DNA of 64,000 bases from Thiothrix nivea DSM 5205 (GCF_000260135.1 NZ_JH651384.1:1181693-1245692), one strand, 5' to 3'; shown: positions 44,336 through 54,660, counted from the first letter of the stretch. Made by a program: numbers and translations. Notes: a model not told the origin generated them from the sequence alone.

Positions 44336-44539
44336 TTACTCCGATTCTTCAATCCAAGCCATCTGGATGGCTTCAAGGATTTTCTCGTTGGATTTGTTAG
44401 GGTCGTCGCTGAAACCGTCCAGTTCCATCACCCAAGCGTACAAATCGGTAAAGCGCACATAGCGCGGGTCAACATCCGGGTGCGCCTCAGTGAGCTGGAT
44501 GGCGATTTCCAGCGTATCCGTCCATTTGATCTCATCCAT
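44336..44539 (-). CDS. iscX: Fe-S assembly protein IscX
   Basis: 67 residues, acidic, with KWTDTLEIAIQLTEAHPDVDP and FTDLYAWVMELDGF, the IscX winged-helix fold. It binds IscS and iron and tunes cluster assembly. Last gene of the isc operon, 11 bases after fdx. Confidence 0.95.
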   Translation of the reverse strand: MDEIKWTDTLEIAIQLTEAHPDVDPRYVRFTDLYAWVMELDGFSDDPNKSNEKILEAIQMAWIEESE

Positions 44540-44550
44540 TGCCTCCCCTC

Positions 44551-44889
44551 CTAGTGGTGTTCGGAAACCATGTTGATGGTGTATTTCGGAATCTCGATCA
44601 CGAGGTCTTCATCCGCCACTTTGGCCTGGCAACTGAGGCGCGAATCCGGATCTACGCCCCACGCCTTGTCGAGGTAATCTTCCTCCTGGTCGGTGGCCTC
44701 GTCCAGCGAGTCGAAACCTTCACGGATGTAGACATGACAAGTGGTGCAAGCGCAGGATTTTTCGCAGGCGTGTTCGATTTCGATGCCATTTTGCAAGGCT
44801 GCATCGCAAATGCTGATGCCGGGTTCAACGTCAATGACTGCGCCTTCCGGACAAATGTCTTCGTGCGGTAAAAAAATCAATTTTGGCAT
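44551..44889 (-). CDS. fdx: [2Fe-2S] ferredoxin of the ISC system
   Basis: 112 residues with the adrenodoxin-type cysteine pattern CEKSCACTTCHVY plus LSCQAKV. It supplies electrons to IscU/IscS during cluster assembly. Starts three bases after the hscA stop. Confidence 0.95.
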   Translation of the reverse strand: MPKLIFLPHEDICPEGAVIDVEPGISICDAALQNGIEIEHACEKSCACTTCHVYIREGFDSLDEATDQEEDYLDKAWGVDPDSRLSCQAKVADEDLVIEIPKYTINMVSEHH

Positions 44890-44892
44890 GGC

Positions 44893-46755
44893 TTATTCCT
44901 TGAATTCATCAATCCGGTGCCCGGCCATAGCCGCGCGGATGCTGGCGTTCATGCGGCGCTCGACATAGGCTTCAGCGGCTTTTTCCAGCGCCTTGATGCC
45001 GTTTTCGATGGCCTGAAAGTCAGTTCCCTGACGCAGTTCCGCCAGCTTGGCGCGGGCGGCCAGCAGGGTGGCGTGTTCTTCCACAGTCAGCAAAACATCA
45101 CCGTCGGCTGCGAGGGCAGCATCCAGCGCTTCGAGGGAACGGTCGGCTTCCACCTGCTGTTCACGCAGACGGCGGGCTTCCATGTCCTCACGCGCGTGGG
45201 TCATGGAATCGCGCAGCATGGTTTCGATTTCGTTGTCGCTGAGGCCGTAGGAAGGTTTCACTTCCACGCCCGCGCTGACACCGGTGGTTTGTTCCTGTGC
45301 CGTGACGTTCAGTAAGCCATCGGCATCCACCTGGAAGGTGACAAGGATACGTGCTGCCCCCGCCACCATCGGTGGAATGTCACGCAGCGAAAACCGCGCC
45401 AGCGAACGGCAGGTTTCCACCGTATCGCGTTCGCCTTGCAGGACGTGGATCGACATGGCAGTTTGCCCGTCCTTGAAGGTGGTGAACTCCTGCGCCCGCG
45501 CCACCGGAATGGTGGTGTTACGTGGAATGACTTTCTCGACCAGCCCACCCATCATTTCCAGCCCCAGCGACAGCGGGATCACATCCAGCAGCAGCATGTC
45601 GGAATCGGGCTTGTTGCCTGCCAATACGTCCGCCTGGATGGCTGCACCAAGAGCCACTACCCGGTCAGGGTCAATATCGACCAGCGGTGGCTTGCCGAAG
45701 AATTCGGCCACTTGCTCACGCACAGCAAGGACGCGGGTGGAGCCACCCACCATGACGATATCCTGCACATCTTCCTTTTGCAGGTTGGCGTCGCGCAGGG
45801 TGCGGCGGCAAGCCAGCAGGGTTTTCTTGATCAGCGGGGCAACCAGCCCGTTCATGTGGCTGCGGGTCAATTTACCCTGCCAGTCGCCTAAAGCGACCGG
45901 CGCACTTTCCGCTTCGGTCAGGGCTTCCTTGGCATTACGCGCGGCCACCATGGCAGTGCGCAATACCACCTGATCGGAACTGCCAACCAAACCCGCTTCC
46001 TGCAACAGCCACTCAGCAATCACATGGTCGAAGTCATCGCCACCCAGCGCGGAATCACCGCCAGTAGCCAGCACTTCAAACACGCCTTTGCTCAAACGCA
46101 GGATGGAAATATCGAATGTCCCACCGCCCAGGTCGTACACGGCAATAACATCTTCCGCCTTCCGGTCCAGCCCGTAAGCAACCGCTGCCGCCGTCGGCTC
46201 GTTCAGCAAGCGGAATACGTTCAAACCAGCCAGTTTGGCAGCATCCTTGGTCGCCTGCCGTTGGGCATCGTCAAAATAGGCGGGAACCGTAATCACCACA
46301 CCGGTCAGATCGCCACCGAGGGTAACTTCCGCCCGCTGTTTCAACACCCGCAGGATGTCAGCGGACACCTCAACCGCAGACACGGCACCCGCAGCAGTTG
46401 CAACACGCGGCACAACAGAATCGCCCGTAACAAACTCATACGGCAAATGCCCCCCGAGCTGTTTTATATCGCCGACCCCACGCCCCATCAGGCGTTTGGC
46501 GGAGGCAATCGTATTCAAGGGATCAGCGGTAATCGCGGCCTTGGCGTCATACCCCACAACCGGCACCGCATCCGCCTGATAGCGCACCACGGAAGGCAGC
46601 AAATGACGCCCCTGATCATCGGGAAAAGTATCGGCCTGCCCACTACGCACGCTCGCCACCAGCGAATTGGTGGTACCAAGGTCGATACCTGCCGCCAGCC
46701 GGTGCTGGTGGGCAGTGGTGGACATGCCGGGTTCTGAAATCTGTAGTAATGCCAT
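44893..46755 (-). CDS. hscA: Fe-S assembly chaperone HscA (Hsp70 class)
   Basis: 620 residues. The nucleotide-binding domain has [24 protein letters not shown] and IVMGGSTRV-type ([10 protein letters not shown]) motifs; the substrate-binding domain begins around [13 protein letters not shown]. With HscB it binds the LPPVK motif of IscU to release clusters. ATG 46755 gives the family N-terminus; the open frame extends further upstream but overlaps hscB. Confidence 0.96.
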   Translation of the reverse strand: MALLQISEPGMSTTAHQHRLAAGIDLGTTNSLVASVRSGQADTFPDDQGRHLLPSVVRYQADAVPVVGYDAKAAITADPLNTIASAKRLMGRGVGDIKQLGGHLPYEFVTGDSVVPRVATAAGAVSAVEVSADILRVLKQRAEVTLGGDLTGVVITVPAYFDDAQRQATKDAAKLAGLNVFRLLNEPTAAAVAYGLDRKAEDVIAVYDLGGGTFDISILRLSKGVFEVLATGGDSALGGDDFDHVIAEWLLQEAGLVGSSDQVVLRTAMVAARNAKEALTEAESAPVALGDWQGKLTRSHMNGLVAPLIKKTLLACRRTLRDANLQKEDVQDIVMVGGSTRVLAVREQVAEFFGKPPLVDIDPDRVVALGAAIQADVLAGNKPDSDMLLLDVIPLSLGLEMMGGLVEKVIPRNTTIPVARAQEFTTFKDGQTAMSIHVLQGERDTVETCRSLARFSLRDIPPMVAGAARILVTFQVDADGLLNVTAQEQTTGVSAGVEVKPSYGLSDNEIETMLRDSMTHAREDMEARRLREQQVEADRSLEALDAALAADGDVLLTVEEHATLLAARAKLAELRQGTDFQAIENGIKALEKAAEAYVERRMNASIRAAMAGHRIDEFKE

Positions 46756-46762
46756 GATAGTC

Positions 46763-47305
46763 CTAGAGGCTGTCTTCCAGACGCTCTTCGCGTTGGCGCA
46801 AGTCTTCCAGTAGACGTTCGTAAAAACGCATCTTGAGCATAGTGTCTTTGGCGACGGGGTAGTTTTCCGCAACCCATGCCGCCGCGAAACCTGCCTCCAA
46901 CTCACCGATGGTGTGGCGGATGTCCGCCCCCACCGCATCCAGCGCGGCAAAGGGGTCAGCCGCCTGCTCAGCGTCTTCCAACGCCTCACGTATTTCCATC
47001 TGCTGCATCAGGAAAGCGGGGTCGGACGTAATGTCGCGTTCGTCATTGATTTCCACCCCTGCCAGCGTCAGCAGGTAGCGGGCGCGCAAACGTGGTTGCC
47101 GCAGGGTTGCATATGCCTCGTTGAGGAAAGCGGTAATCTGCACCGCCAGCCGCCGTTCCTGGTCACTGCCACTGGCAAAACGGTCGGGGTGGTACTGCGA
47201 CTGGAGTTCACGGAAACGCCGGGTAAGTGCGCCGTCATCCACCCCAAACTGGCGAGGCAAACCAAACAGCTCGAAGTAATCCCGCTTAAGATCCTGCAAC
47301 ATCAT
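46763..47305 (-). CDS. hscB: J-domain co-chaperone HscB
   Basis: 180 residues: a J domain (about 5-75, with HPDRF) and a C-terminal three-helix IscU-binding domain ([15 protein letters not shown]). It delivers IscU to HscA. ATG 47305 overlaps the iscA stop (TGATG); ATG 47302 is the alternative. Confidence 0.94.
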   Translation of the reverse strand: MMLQDLKRDYFELFGLPRQFGVDDGALTRRFRELQSQYHPDRFASGSDQERRLAVQITAFLNEAYATLRQPRLRARYLLTLAGVEINDERDITSDPAFLMQQMEIREALEDAEQAADPFAALDAVGADIRHTIGELEAGFAAAWVAENYPVAKDTMLKMRFYERLLEDLRQREERLEDSL

Positions 47306-47625
47306 CAAACAGTGAAGCTCTCACCACAACCACAACGCGCCTTCTCATTGGGGTTAGTAAACTTGAAACCTTCGTTCAAACCTTCTTTCGCATAATCGAC
47401 TTCGGTTCCATCCAGATACACCAGCGCTTTGGGGTCAACGATCACCTTGACGCCATTGCTTTCGAACACAGTATCTTCATTCTGAAGCTCGTCCACAAAC
47501 TCCATGACGTAGGCCATCCCGGAGCAACCATTGGTTTTGACACCAAGACGTAACCCCATGCCTTTGCCACGGTTGGCAAGGAATTTGGCTACGCGGTCAG
47601 CAGCGGTTTCAGTCAGGGTAATCAT
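47305..47625 (-). CDS. iscA: A-type Fe-S carrier IscA
   Basis: 106 residues. The three ligand cysteines are present in NGCSGMAY and CGCGESF. It carries Fe-S clusters or iron to targets. Between iscU and hscB, as usual. Confidence 0.95.
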   Translation of the reverse strand: MITLTETAADRVAKFLANRGKGMGLRLGVKTNGCSGMAYVMEFVDELQNEDTVFESNGVKVIVDPKALVYLDGTEVDYAKEGLNEGFKFTNPNEKARCGCGESFTV

Positions 47626-47646
47626 GTCATGTCTCCTGTCGCTTGC

Positions 47647-48030
47647 TTACTGTTGCTGCTTCTTCTGGTAATCTTCGATCGCGGTACGGATAGCATCTTC
47701 CGCCAGTACCGAACAATGCACCTTGACCGGCGGCAGATCCAACTCAGCGGCGATGTCAGTGTTCTTGATGGCCCTGGCTTCATCCAGCGTCTTGCCCTTG
47801 ACCCACTCGGTCAGCAGGCTGGAGGAGGCAATCGCGGAACCACAACCGTAAGTCTTGAACTTGGCGTCTTCAATAATGCCCTGCTCGTTGACCTTGATTT
47901 GCAGTTTCATCACGTCGCCGCAGGCAGGCGCACCTACCATGCCAGTACCAATGTTCACATCGGCCTTGTTGAAGCTGCCCACATTGCGTGGATTTTCGTA
48001 ATGGTCAATGACCTTTTCACCGTATGCCAT
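47647..48030 (-). CDS. iscU: Fe-S scaffold protein IscU
   Basis: 127 residues with ligand cysteines Cys37 (PACGDV), Cys63 (YGCGSAIASSS) and Cys106, and the chaperone-recognition motif LPPVKVHCS (99-107). It is the scaffold on which IscS builds [2Fe-2S] clusters. Lies 24 bases after iscS. Confidence 0.97.
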   Translation of the reverse strand: MAYGEKVIDHYENPRNVGSFNKADVNIGTGMVGAPACGDVMKLQIKVNEQGIIEDAKFKTYGCGSAIASSSLLTEWVKGKTLDEARAIKNTDIAAELDLPPVKVHCSVLAEDAIRTAIEDYQKKQQQ

Positions 48031-48054
48031 AGCTATCTACCTCTCAAACAAATC

Positions 48055-49278
48055 TTAATGCGAAACCCATTCAACCTTGCTCAGGTCGATGCCTTCCTTG
48101 AACATTTCCCACAGCGGGGAGAGTTCACGCAATTTGTCGACTGCAATATGGATGCGTTCAATCGCATAGTCAACTTCCTCTACTGTGCTGAAACGCCCCA
48201 TCGACAAACGCAGGGAACTGTGCGCCAGTTCATCGCTACGCCCCAACGCACGCAGCACGTAACTCGGCTCCAGACTGGAGCTGGTGCAGGCGGAACCGGA
48301 AGACATAGCCAGCCCTTTCAGCGACATCATCAGGCTTTCACCTTCCACGTAGTTGAAGCTGATGTTCAGGATACCGGCCACCCGATGTTCCAGATCACCG
48401 TTGACATAATGCTCTTCAATGTTTCTCAGGCCATTATACAACCGATTGCGCAACATCAGGATGCGGTCGTTTTCGGCATTCATTTCTTCGCGGGCAATGC
48501 GGAAGGCTTCGCCCATGCCGACGATCTGGTGGGTCGGCAATGTCCCGGAACGCATCCCGCGCTCGTGGCCACCGCCGTGCATCTGCGCTTCGATACGCAC
48601 ACGCGGCTTGCGGCGCACGTACAGCGCGCCAATGCCTTTCGGGCCGTAAATCTTGTGGGCGGAAAAGCTCATCATGTCAACCTTGAGCTTTTCCATGTCA
48701 ATCGGCACTTTGCCTGCGCTTTGCGCCGCATCGACGTGGAACACGGTCTTGTTGGCACGGCACATTTCACCAATGGCAGCGATGTCCTGAATCACGCCGA
48801 TTTCGTTGTTGACGTGCATGATGGAAACCACCGTGGTGTCTTCGCGCATGGCGTCTTTCAGCTTGTTCAGGTCGATCAGGCCGTTCGGCTCAGGGTCGAG
48901 ATAGGTCACTTCAAAACCTTCACGCTCCAGCTGGCGGCAGGTATCCAGCACCGCCTTGTGCTCGGTTTTGCAGGTGATAATGTGCTTGCCACGACGCTCG
49001 TTGAAATGCGCAGCACCCTTGATGGCCAGGTTGTCGGATTCGGTGGCACCGCTGGTCCAGACAATCTCCTTGGGGTCGGCATTGATCAGGTCAGCAACAT
49101 GCACGCGGGCTTGCTCCACCGCTTCTTCCGCTCCCCAGCCAAAAGCATGGCTTTTGGAAGCCGGGTTGCCAAATACACCGTCCAGCGTCAGGTATTGCAT
49201 CATTTTCTCGGCAACACGCGGGTCAACCGGGGTAGTCGCGGCGTAATCGAAATAGATGGGCGTTTTCAGTTCACTCAT
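48055..49278 (-). CDS. iscS: Cysteine desulfurase IscS
   Basis: 407 residues, a PLP enzyme that takes sulfur from L-cysteine. PLP lysine is in [11 protein letters not shown]; the persulfide cysteine is in [12 protein letters not shown] on the flexible loop. Near-identical to gammaproteobacterial IscS through [16 protein letters not shown] and [11 protein letters not shown]. Second gene of the operon. Confidence 0.97.
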   Translation of the reverse strand: MSELKTPIYFDYAATTPVDPRVAEKMMQYLTLDGVFGNPASKSHAFGWGAEEAVEQARVHVADLINADPKEIVWTSGATESDNLAIKGAAHFNERRGKHIITCKTEHKAVLDTCRQLEREGFEVTYLDPEPNGLIDLNKLKDAMREDTTVVSIMHVNNEIGVIQDIAAIGEMCRANKTVFHVDAAQSAGKVPIDMEKLKVDMMSFSAHKIYGPKGIGALYVRRKPRVRIEAQMHGGGHERGMRSGTLPTHQIVGMGEAFRIAREEMNAENDRILMLRNRLYNGLRNIEEHYVNGDLEHRVAGILNISFNYVEGESLMMSLKGLAMSSGSACTSSSLEPSYVLRALGRSDELAHSSLRLSMGRFSTVEEVDYAIERIHIAVDKLRELSPLWEMFKEGIDLSKVEWVSH

Positions 49279-49302
49279 GGGGGCTTGTCCTGCACTGGCG
49301 TT

Positions 49303-49773
49303 TTAGTGGGAATGTGAATGGGAGACGAAATCAATGCGCTTGCGGTTTTGGCGGTCGGCGGTTTCCTGCACGTCCAGCCGTGAAGTCATGTCCGCCAGGG
49401 TAATTTCGGACAGGAACACACGAATCTGGTTGCTCAAATCCATCCACAAATCATGGGTCAGGCAACGCTTGTTGTCCTGGCAATCGCCGAGGCCGCCACA
49501 ACGGGTGGCATCCACATGCTCATCAACCGCGCTGATAATGTCGGCAACCACAATATTTTCGGGCGCGCCATTGAGCTGGTAACCACCGCCTGGCCCGCGC
49601 ATACTAACCACCAGACCGGCCTTGCGCAGCTTGGCAAACAGTTGCTCCAGGTAGGAAAGTGATATATCCTGCCTTTCCGATATTTCAGCCAGCGATACAG
49701 GGTTTTCGCCATTGTGCAGCGCCAAATCCAGCATCGCAGTCACCGCGTAACGTCCCTTGGTCGTCAATTTCAT
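49303..49773 (-). CDS. iscR: Fe-S-responsive regulator IscR
   Basis: 156 residues, Rrf2 family. The winged helix ([18 protein letters not shown] ... [19 protein letters not shown]) precedes the [2Fe-2S] ligands in [20 protein letters not shown] (three Cys plus His). Holo-IscR represses the isc operon. ATG 49773 is preferred over the TTG at 49779. An IscR-type site lies in its own promoter. Confidence 0.95.
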   Translation of the reverse strand: MKLTTKGRYAVTAMLDLALHNGENPVSLAEISERQDISLSYLEQLFAKLRKAGLVVSMRGPGGGYQLNGAPENIVVADIISAVDEHVDATRCGGLGDCQDNKRCLTHDLWMDLSNQIRVFLSEITLADMTSRLDVQETADRQNRKRIDFVSHSHSH

Positions 49774-49802
49774 AATCAATGCTCTCCATTCAGGATGAAG
49801 TC

Positions 49803-49836
49803 ATCCTAACAATACCCGACAAAACTAGTCAAGTAT
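49803..49836 (-). promoter_or_regulatory. isc operon promoter with IscR type-1-like operator, overlapping the cysE stop
   Basis: On the minus strand -35 TTGACT (49832-49827) and -10 TAGGAT (49808-49803) are 18 bases apart. The 25-base segment 49836-49812 matches the IscR type-1 consensus (ATASYYGACT ... GTCRRSTAT) at all but two positions and covers the -35 box, as in E. coli. The TGA of the -35 TTGACT is the cysE stop codon. Confidence 0.75.
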
Positions 49837-50632
49837 TAGGGTTTTGACTATCCCTTTTGGATGAGCCAGAAATACCACCTTCAGCCTGCTCTTCACCAAA
49901 ACCTTCCGCCACCAGTTCCGGCAACGGCGTCACTTCCAGAACCCCGCCCAGCCGGTGTATTTCCTCGCACAATTTATCCATGCGTTCATCCATCTGGTGG
50001 ATGTGGTCGAGCATCCGGTTGACAGCATTGGCTACCGGGTCAGGCATGTCCTGGGTCGCACCGTAGGCGTCGAAACCCATTTTCTGGGCGATTTCCTCGC
50101 GGCGCTTTTCATGCAGTTTGCGCGGCGTGACCACCTTGCCGGGAATGCCAACGACAGTAGCGCCTTCCGGCACATCTTTCACCACTACCGCGTTGGAGCC
50201 AATCCGCGCACCGTTGGCCAAGGTAATGGGGCCGAGGATTTTCGCGCCCGCGCCAATCACCACATCATTGCCAAGCGTGGGGTGGCGCTTGCCTTTCTGC
50301 CAACTGGTGCCGCCCAGGGTAACGCCGTGATAGAGGGTGCAATCGTCGCCAATTTCAGCCGTTTCGCCGATCACCACGCCCATGCCGTGGTCGATGAAAA
50401 AACGCCTGCCAATGGTTGCGCCGGGGTGGATTTCAATCCCGGTGAACCAGCGGGCGACATTGGATAGCACCCTTGCGAACCATTTGAAACCCTGCTCCCA
50501 CAACCAATGGCTGATGCGGTGAATAATAATGGCATGGATGCCGGGGTACGTGGTGATGATTTCAAAGACATAGCGGGCGGCGGGGTCACGCTCGAAAATG
50601 CAGTAAATGTCTTCGCGGATGCGGCTAAACAT
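49829..50632 (-). CDS. cysE: Serine O-acetyltransferase CysE
   Basis: 267 residues. It acetylates serine for cysteine synthesis, feeding the sulfur donor of IscS. A short helical N-terminus (EpsC-like, without the longer E. coli domain) is followed by hexapeptide repeats with [20 protein letters not shown] and [11 protein letters not shown], and a long charged tail. ATG 50632 has GAGG six bases upstream. Its last codons form part of the isc promoter. Confidence 0.94.
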   Translation of the reverse strand: MFSRIREDIYCIFERDPAARYVFEIITTYPGIHAIIIHRISHWLWEQGFKWFARVLSNVARWFTGIEIHPGATIGRRFFIDHGMGVVIGETAEIGDDCTLYHGVTLGGTSWQKGKRHPTLGNDVVIGAGAKILGPITLANGARIGSNAVVVKDVPEGATVVGIPGKVVTPRKLHEKRREEIAQKMGFDAYGATQDMPDPVANAVNRMLDHIHQMDERMDKLCEEIHRLGGVLEVTPLPELVAEGFGEEQAEGGISGSSKRDSQNPNT

Positions 50633-50717
50633 ACGACGCCTCAAACAGTTGCGGAATCAGGTTGCGTAGTATGCCTGCATCGGCAGTTTGACGCCAATCG
50701 TGGGGTTTGGCGGTCAT
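50625..50717 (-). CDS. 30-codon ORF bridging the oxygenase gene and cysE
   Basis: The ATG overlaps the oxygenase stop (TAATG at 50719-50715), and its TAG lies just inside cysE (8-base overlap). The peptide is polar at the start ([15 protein letters not shown]) and mildly hydrophobic after. It fills the only gap between the two genes exactly, which fits a translationally coupled leader or bridging peptide. It may be chance; no homologue is recognised. Confidence 0.3.
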   Translation of the reverse strand: MTAKPHDWRQTADAGILRNLIPQLFEASYV

Positions 50718-51331
50718 TACAACGCCCCACCCCGCCCCCGCAGCCAGCCGGTAATGCTGAAACGTTCCCGCCGGGCAGGCATCACTTCGTGCCAGAAACG
50801 GGTACTGAGGAACAATGCCAGCGTACCCGCATGGGGAAATATATCGAGGTAATCGCCACCATTGTCGCCGGAGGTGTAAAACCGCAATTGCCCACCGTCA
50901 CATTCCTGCCAACCCTCATTCAAATACAACACTGCGGTCAGCAAACGGGCGCTGGTTCCGCGAAAATTATCCACATGCGGTTTGTAGAAAGCCCCCGGCG
51001 GGTACACCGCAAAGTGGGATTCAAACTCATGCAAGCCCATGTACAACAGGCGGTTAAGGTTCTGGCGTAGTACTTCGATGAAAGCCTGGTAATCAGCCAA
51101 CGCCCCGCTGCTGGCGCGCTCCAGCCACTGCACCTGGTCGCTGCGTACCGCTTCGTTGATATTCAGCGCTTGCCCACGGCCAATACCGGCGGCGTGAAAC
51201 CCTCCTACCTGCCACTGTGCCTGGGCTTGCGTCCGCAATTCGCGCACATCGCCCAGCGACAAAAATTTCGGCAATACAATCCACCCTGTGTCAGCCAAGG
51301 CATCCGCAATCCGCTCCAGTTGTTCTTCCAT
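50717..51331 (-). CDS. 2-oxoglutarate/Fe(II)-dependent oxygenase (prolyl 4-hydroxylase-like)
   Basis: 204 residues. The jelly-roll iron site is visible: HVDNF (His119, Asp121) and FWHEVMP (His181), with Arg190 in RFSITGWLR as the 2-oxoglutarate anchor. The segment HFAVYPPGAFYKPH and LTAVLYLNEGW...DGGQLRFY are typical of P4H/SM-20-like proteins. Substrate unknown; related bacterial enzymes hydroxylate ribosomal or translation proteins. The start overlaps the ubiH stop by one base (TGATG). Confidence 0.85.
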   Translation of the reverse strand: MEEQLERIADALADTGWIVLPKFLSLGDVRELRTQAQAQWQVGGFHAAGIGRGQALNINEAVRSDQVQWLERASSGALADYQAFIEVLRQNLNRLLYMGLHEFESHFAVYPPGAFYKPHVDNFRGTSARLLTAVLYLNEGWQECDGGQLRFYTSGDNGGDYLDIFPHAGTLALFLSTRFWHEVMPARRERFSITGWLRGRGGAL

Positions 51332-52545
51332 CAGCGTTTCAGCCCCAGCCCACGCGCCAGCCGCGATTGCTGTTGACGCATCCCCATGCCTTGCCGCGCA
51401 TTCCAGTGGCGCAGCGGCGCAATCCGGTCAACCGCCAGTAACCCCGCCGCGCGTGCATGAGCTAACGGCGCAAAATCGTTGGAAAATACCCGTACCAGCG
51501 TATCGGTGTAGCGCAACACTCCCTGCTGGTCTGGTTCCCGCAGCGTCTGGTAACGCGCCAGCAATTCCGCCGCTCCGGGGTCACCTCCCACCAACGCCGC
51601 CTCCGCCAGCAACTCCGCCAGTTGCGCCACATCCCGCAGCCCCAAGTTCAAACCTTGCCCCGATACCGGGTGTAGCGCGTGGGAAGCATTACCGATCACC
51701 ACCGCGCGCCCCGCCACTTCCCGGACAGCTTTCTGCAACACCAGCGGATAAGCGGCGCGTTGCCCAACCCGGGTAAACATGCCCTGCCGGTAGCCAAACT
51801 CCAGCTGCAACCGATGCAGGAAACCTGCATCATCCAGCGCCAGGGTAGCGGCAACATCCTCATCACGGTGCGTCCAGACCAGCGAATAACGCCCTTCAGT
51901 CAGGGGCAGCAAAGCCAAGGGGCCATTGGAGGTGAAACGTTCGTAGGCGGTATTGCGGTGCGGTTCGGCGGTGGTGACATTGGCAATCAGCGCAGTCTGG
52001 TGGTATTCACGGCGGCTGGTTTCGATCCCCAAGGCTTCGCGCACGCCGGAATCGCGCCCATCCGACACCACCAGCAGGCGCGTTTCCAGCGTGTCGGCCA
52101 CACCCTCACGTTCAATGCTGACCTGCACCCGGTCAGCCAGTTGTTCCACCTGAAAAACCTTGGCCGGAACGATCAGTTCAACGTCACCCTCTGCCAGCTC
52201 TTGGTACAGCAGCTTGCCCAGTACCCGGCTTTCCACCACGTAACCCAGTGCAGGCACGTTTTCCTCACGGGCTTCCAGCCGGGTAACGCCGAAATGCCCA
52301 CGGTCGGAAATATGGATGTGCTCAATGCTTTCCACACCAGAACGCAGCTTGCCCCACAAGCCCATGCCCTGATAGATGCGGCTGGAACCATACGAGAGCG
52401 CAATGGAACGGTCATCGTAGCTGGGCTGTTCCGCCACCCCAAAGTTGAATGCTTCGATCAGGCCAACTTTCAGCTGCAAGGGCTTGAGCGCCACTGCCAA
52501 GCTTGCGCCCACCATGCCGCCACCCACGATCAAGACATCAAACAT
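51331..52545 (-). CDS. ubiH: FAD-dependent ubiquinone hydroxylase UbiH-like
   Basis: 404 residues, class A flavoprotein monooxygenase of the UbiH/UbiI/UbiF family. FAD motifs: VLIVGGGMVGASLA at the start, VSDGRDSGVREALG (DG motif) and GNASHALHPVSGQGLNLGLRD. Most relatives have GDA in the last motif; here it is GNA. It hydroxylates the ubiquinone ring; UbiH is favoured by the RSIALSYGS segment. ATG 52545 has GGGAG ahead. A second paralogue lies at 56575-57744. Confidence 0.88.
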   Translation of the reverse strand: MFDVLIVGGGMVGASLAVALKPLQLKVGLIEAFNFGVAEQPSYDDRSIALSYGSSRIYQGMGLWGKLRSGVESIEHIHISDRGHFGVTRLEAREENVPALGYVVESRVLGKLLYQELAEGDVELIVPAKVFQVEQLADRVQVSIEREGVADTLETRLLVVSDGRDSGVREALGIETSRREYHQTALIANVTTAEPHRNTAYERFTSNGPLALLPLTEGRYSLVWTHRDEDVAATLALDDAGFLHRLQLEFGYRQGMFTRVGQRAAYPLVLQKAVREVAGRAVVIGNASHALHPVSGQGLNLGLRDVAQLAELLAEAALVGGDPGAAELLARYQTLREPDQQGVLRYTDTLVRVFSNDFAPLAHARAAGLLAVDRIAPLRHWNARQGMGMRQQQSRLARGLGLKR

Positions 52546-52664
52546 CCCGTTTCTCCCACTGGAATCATGCACCCATCGTTGGGTAAAGCTGGTCACCTGT
52601 CAAGCACTCTGCATTTCCGATAAAACGATATATAATCCAGATAAAGAGACAAGAATCCCATAGC

Positions 52665-52693
52665 ATATTTCGTAACAGAGGGGCGCGAAATAT
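52665..52693. promoter_or_regulatory. Palindrome upstream of the gluzincin-like gene
   Basis: ATATTTCG (52665-52672) and CGAAATAT (52686-52693) are a perfect inverted repeat with a 13-base centre, in the 238-base gap between ubiH and the metallopeptidase-like gene. It could be a regulator site; no family is recognised. Confidence 0.45.
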
Positions 52694-52783
52694 ACCCGGT
52701 TCAAGTGATTACCTTGTCGACATTTCCAGCATAGGCTAGAGGCTCACTTGTTCACACCAACCCCAAGCGAGAGGAAGTACCCC

Positions 52784-54649
52784 ATGCGTAACAAACAAAT
52801 GGGCATGTTGTTGCAAGATCCATCCGTGCCTGACCTGCATCAGGAATACCTGTTTTCACTGGAAACTGACTACCTTGCCGGAATGGGCTCCAGCAAACTG
52901 ACGGTGCGCGACGCTGATGAGTGGGATAACCCGCTCTATCAGGGACTGGACTGGGCGAATACCGACCTGTCTTTCGCCACCATGAACGTCAAAGGCGATT
53001 TCATCGACAACCCCCAGTTCCACCAGGTCAATGTGTTTGCCGTGGCAGCACACACACTGGAGCTGGTGGAACGCGCCATCGGTCGGGAGATGAAGTGGAA
53101 AAACAACGCGCCACTGGTAATCCGCCCACACGCTTTCAATGATGCCAATGCCTACTATGACCCGATGTCGCCATCCCTCAATTTCGGCTCGTTCAACTCG
53201 CCGTTCCGGCGTGCGCCCATCTGGACCTGCCTGTCCCACGACGTGGTAACGCACGAGCTGGGGCACGCCATCCTCGATTCCTTCCGCCCGGATTTCATCT
53301 TTTCCGAGGAAGTCGATACCGGCGCGCTGCACGAATCGTTTGGCGACCTGGTTGCCCTGTTTGCCGCCCTCAGCCACAAGCCGGTAGTGGAACGCCTGTT
53401 TGCCGAATCCGGTGGCGACATGATGAACCCCAACCTGACCAGCGGACTGGCAGAAGAATTTGGCATCGGCCTGTGGGGCGTCAGCTTCCCGTTCCTGCGT
53501 TCCGCCCTGAAAGGCCCCAATTATGACGAAGCACCGTGGGAAATCCACGACCGCTCCACCGTCTGGACAGCCGCGCTGTATGAAATCCTCGCCACGCTGG
53601 TAAAACAGGCATTGTCGCCCGAAGTCATGGAAACCCTCTCCAGCTCGCCCACCACCAACCGGGCAGCCGTACAGATGGACATCATGCAACAAGCTCCCCT
53701 CAAACAGCCGCGCGCCCCCGAATTTGAAGCCTTCTACGCCCAGCCAGAAGTCCGCAACAACTTTGACACCTTCTACGACGCCATCGTCAAAGCCAGCGAA
53801 CGGGTCAAGGGCATGATGCTGCGCGCCTTGCAAGATGTCCCCCCCACCGGCGTTACCTTGCTGACCTTGGCACGGGTACTGTACAACGCTGACGCCCGCC
53901 TGTTCCCGGACGATGCCAATCCGCGTGAGGTTGCCAAGGAAGTGTTCCAGCGCCGCATGTTGTGGTCGGAAGACATTGACCTGAGCGCCCCCGGTGGCCT
54001 CGGCCCACAGCTGGAAGAACCCGCCCATGCCGGTAACGCCGCCCTGATGCAAGCCGTTTACGAGAATGCCGACGCGCTGCGCATCCCGCTCGGCGAAGGC
54101 GCGCGCATCCTCAACGCCCGCGTCAGCACCGTCAGCCGCACCCTTGACGCCGCCGGTGAACAGCGCGGAGCCGGCATCAAAAGCGTAACCGAGCGCTACC
54201 TGTATTTCACCTATGAAACCTTGCAGGAATCCTGCTTCCCCACCCCGGACGGCGGCTTTGCCATGGGCATGGTCAGTATCCTCAAAGGCGGCACACTGGT
54301 GATGGATGAAGACTGGAACGACATCCAGCTCACCACCGACCCTGACCTGTGGATTACCCCGGAAGAAGACGGGGGGGATATCCCACCAGAAGGCGATAGC
54401 GTCGGCGCGCGCATGGTGCGGCGGGCAAAAAACCGTTTCGTCCGCATCAACCGGCGGGCGCTGCGGGCATACCGCGACGGCTTGGTGGATGCCCACGGCC
54501 ACTTGCCGAGCGGTGAACTGGCGCTGCCGTTCAAAGTGGTGAGGCAATCCAGCGGCGCGGGCAGGCTGATCCGCCACCGTTGCCATTTGAAAGAGCACTT
54601 GCTGGGCATTGCTGGCAAGCATGGGGGGTTCCCGTTCAAGGTGGATTGA
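52784..54649 (+). CDS. Gluzincin-like metallopeptidase without signal peptide
   Basis: 621 residues. VVTHELGHAILD gives a zincin HExxH (His157, Glu158, His161); Glu184 in LHESFGDLVALF is the probable third ligand, the M4/M36 (gluzincin) arrangement. RSTVWTAALYEIL downstream resembles the M36 WA-LYE segment. The C-terminal half (about 300-620) is not recognised; it ends in a basic region (RRAKNRFVRINRRALRAYRDG). No signal peptide or propeptide was seen, so it is probably cytoplasmic, unlike secreted M4/M36 enzymes. ATG 52784 has GAGAGGAAG ahead. Confidence 0.72.
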   Translation: MRNKQMGMLLQDPSVPDLHQEYLFSLETDYLAGMGSSKLTVRDADEWDNPLYQGLDWANTDLSFATMNVKGDFIDNPQFHQVNVFAVAAHTLELVERAIGREMKWKNNAPLVIRPHAFNDANAYYDPMSPSLNFGSFNSPFRRAPIWTCLSHDVVTHELGHAILDSFRPDFIFSEEVDTGALHESFGDLVALFAALSHKPVVERLFAESGGDMMNPNLTSGLAEEFGIGLWGVSFPFLRSALKGPNYDEAPWEIHDRSTVWTAALYEILATLVKQALSPEVMETLSSSPTTNRAAVQMDIMQQAPLKQPRAPEFEAFYAQPEVRNNFDTFYDAIVKASERVKGMMLRALQDVPPTGVTLLTLARVLYNADARLFPDDANPREVAKEVFQRRMLWSEDIDLSAPGGLGPQLEEPAHAGNAALMQAVYENADALRIPLGEGARILNARVSTVSRTLDAAGEQRGAGIKSVTERYLYFTYETLQESCFPTPDGGFAMGMVSILKGGTLVMDEDWNDIQLTTDPDLWITPEEDGGDIPPEGDSVGARMVRRAKNRFVRINRRALRAYRDGLVDAHGHLPSGELALPFKVVRQSSGAGRLIRHRCHLKEHLLGIAGKHGGFPFKVD

Positions 54650-54660
54650 AGAAAACCCTT

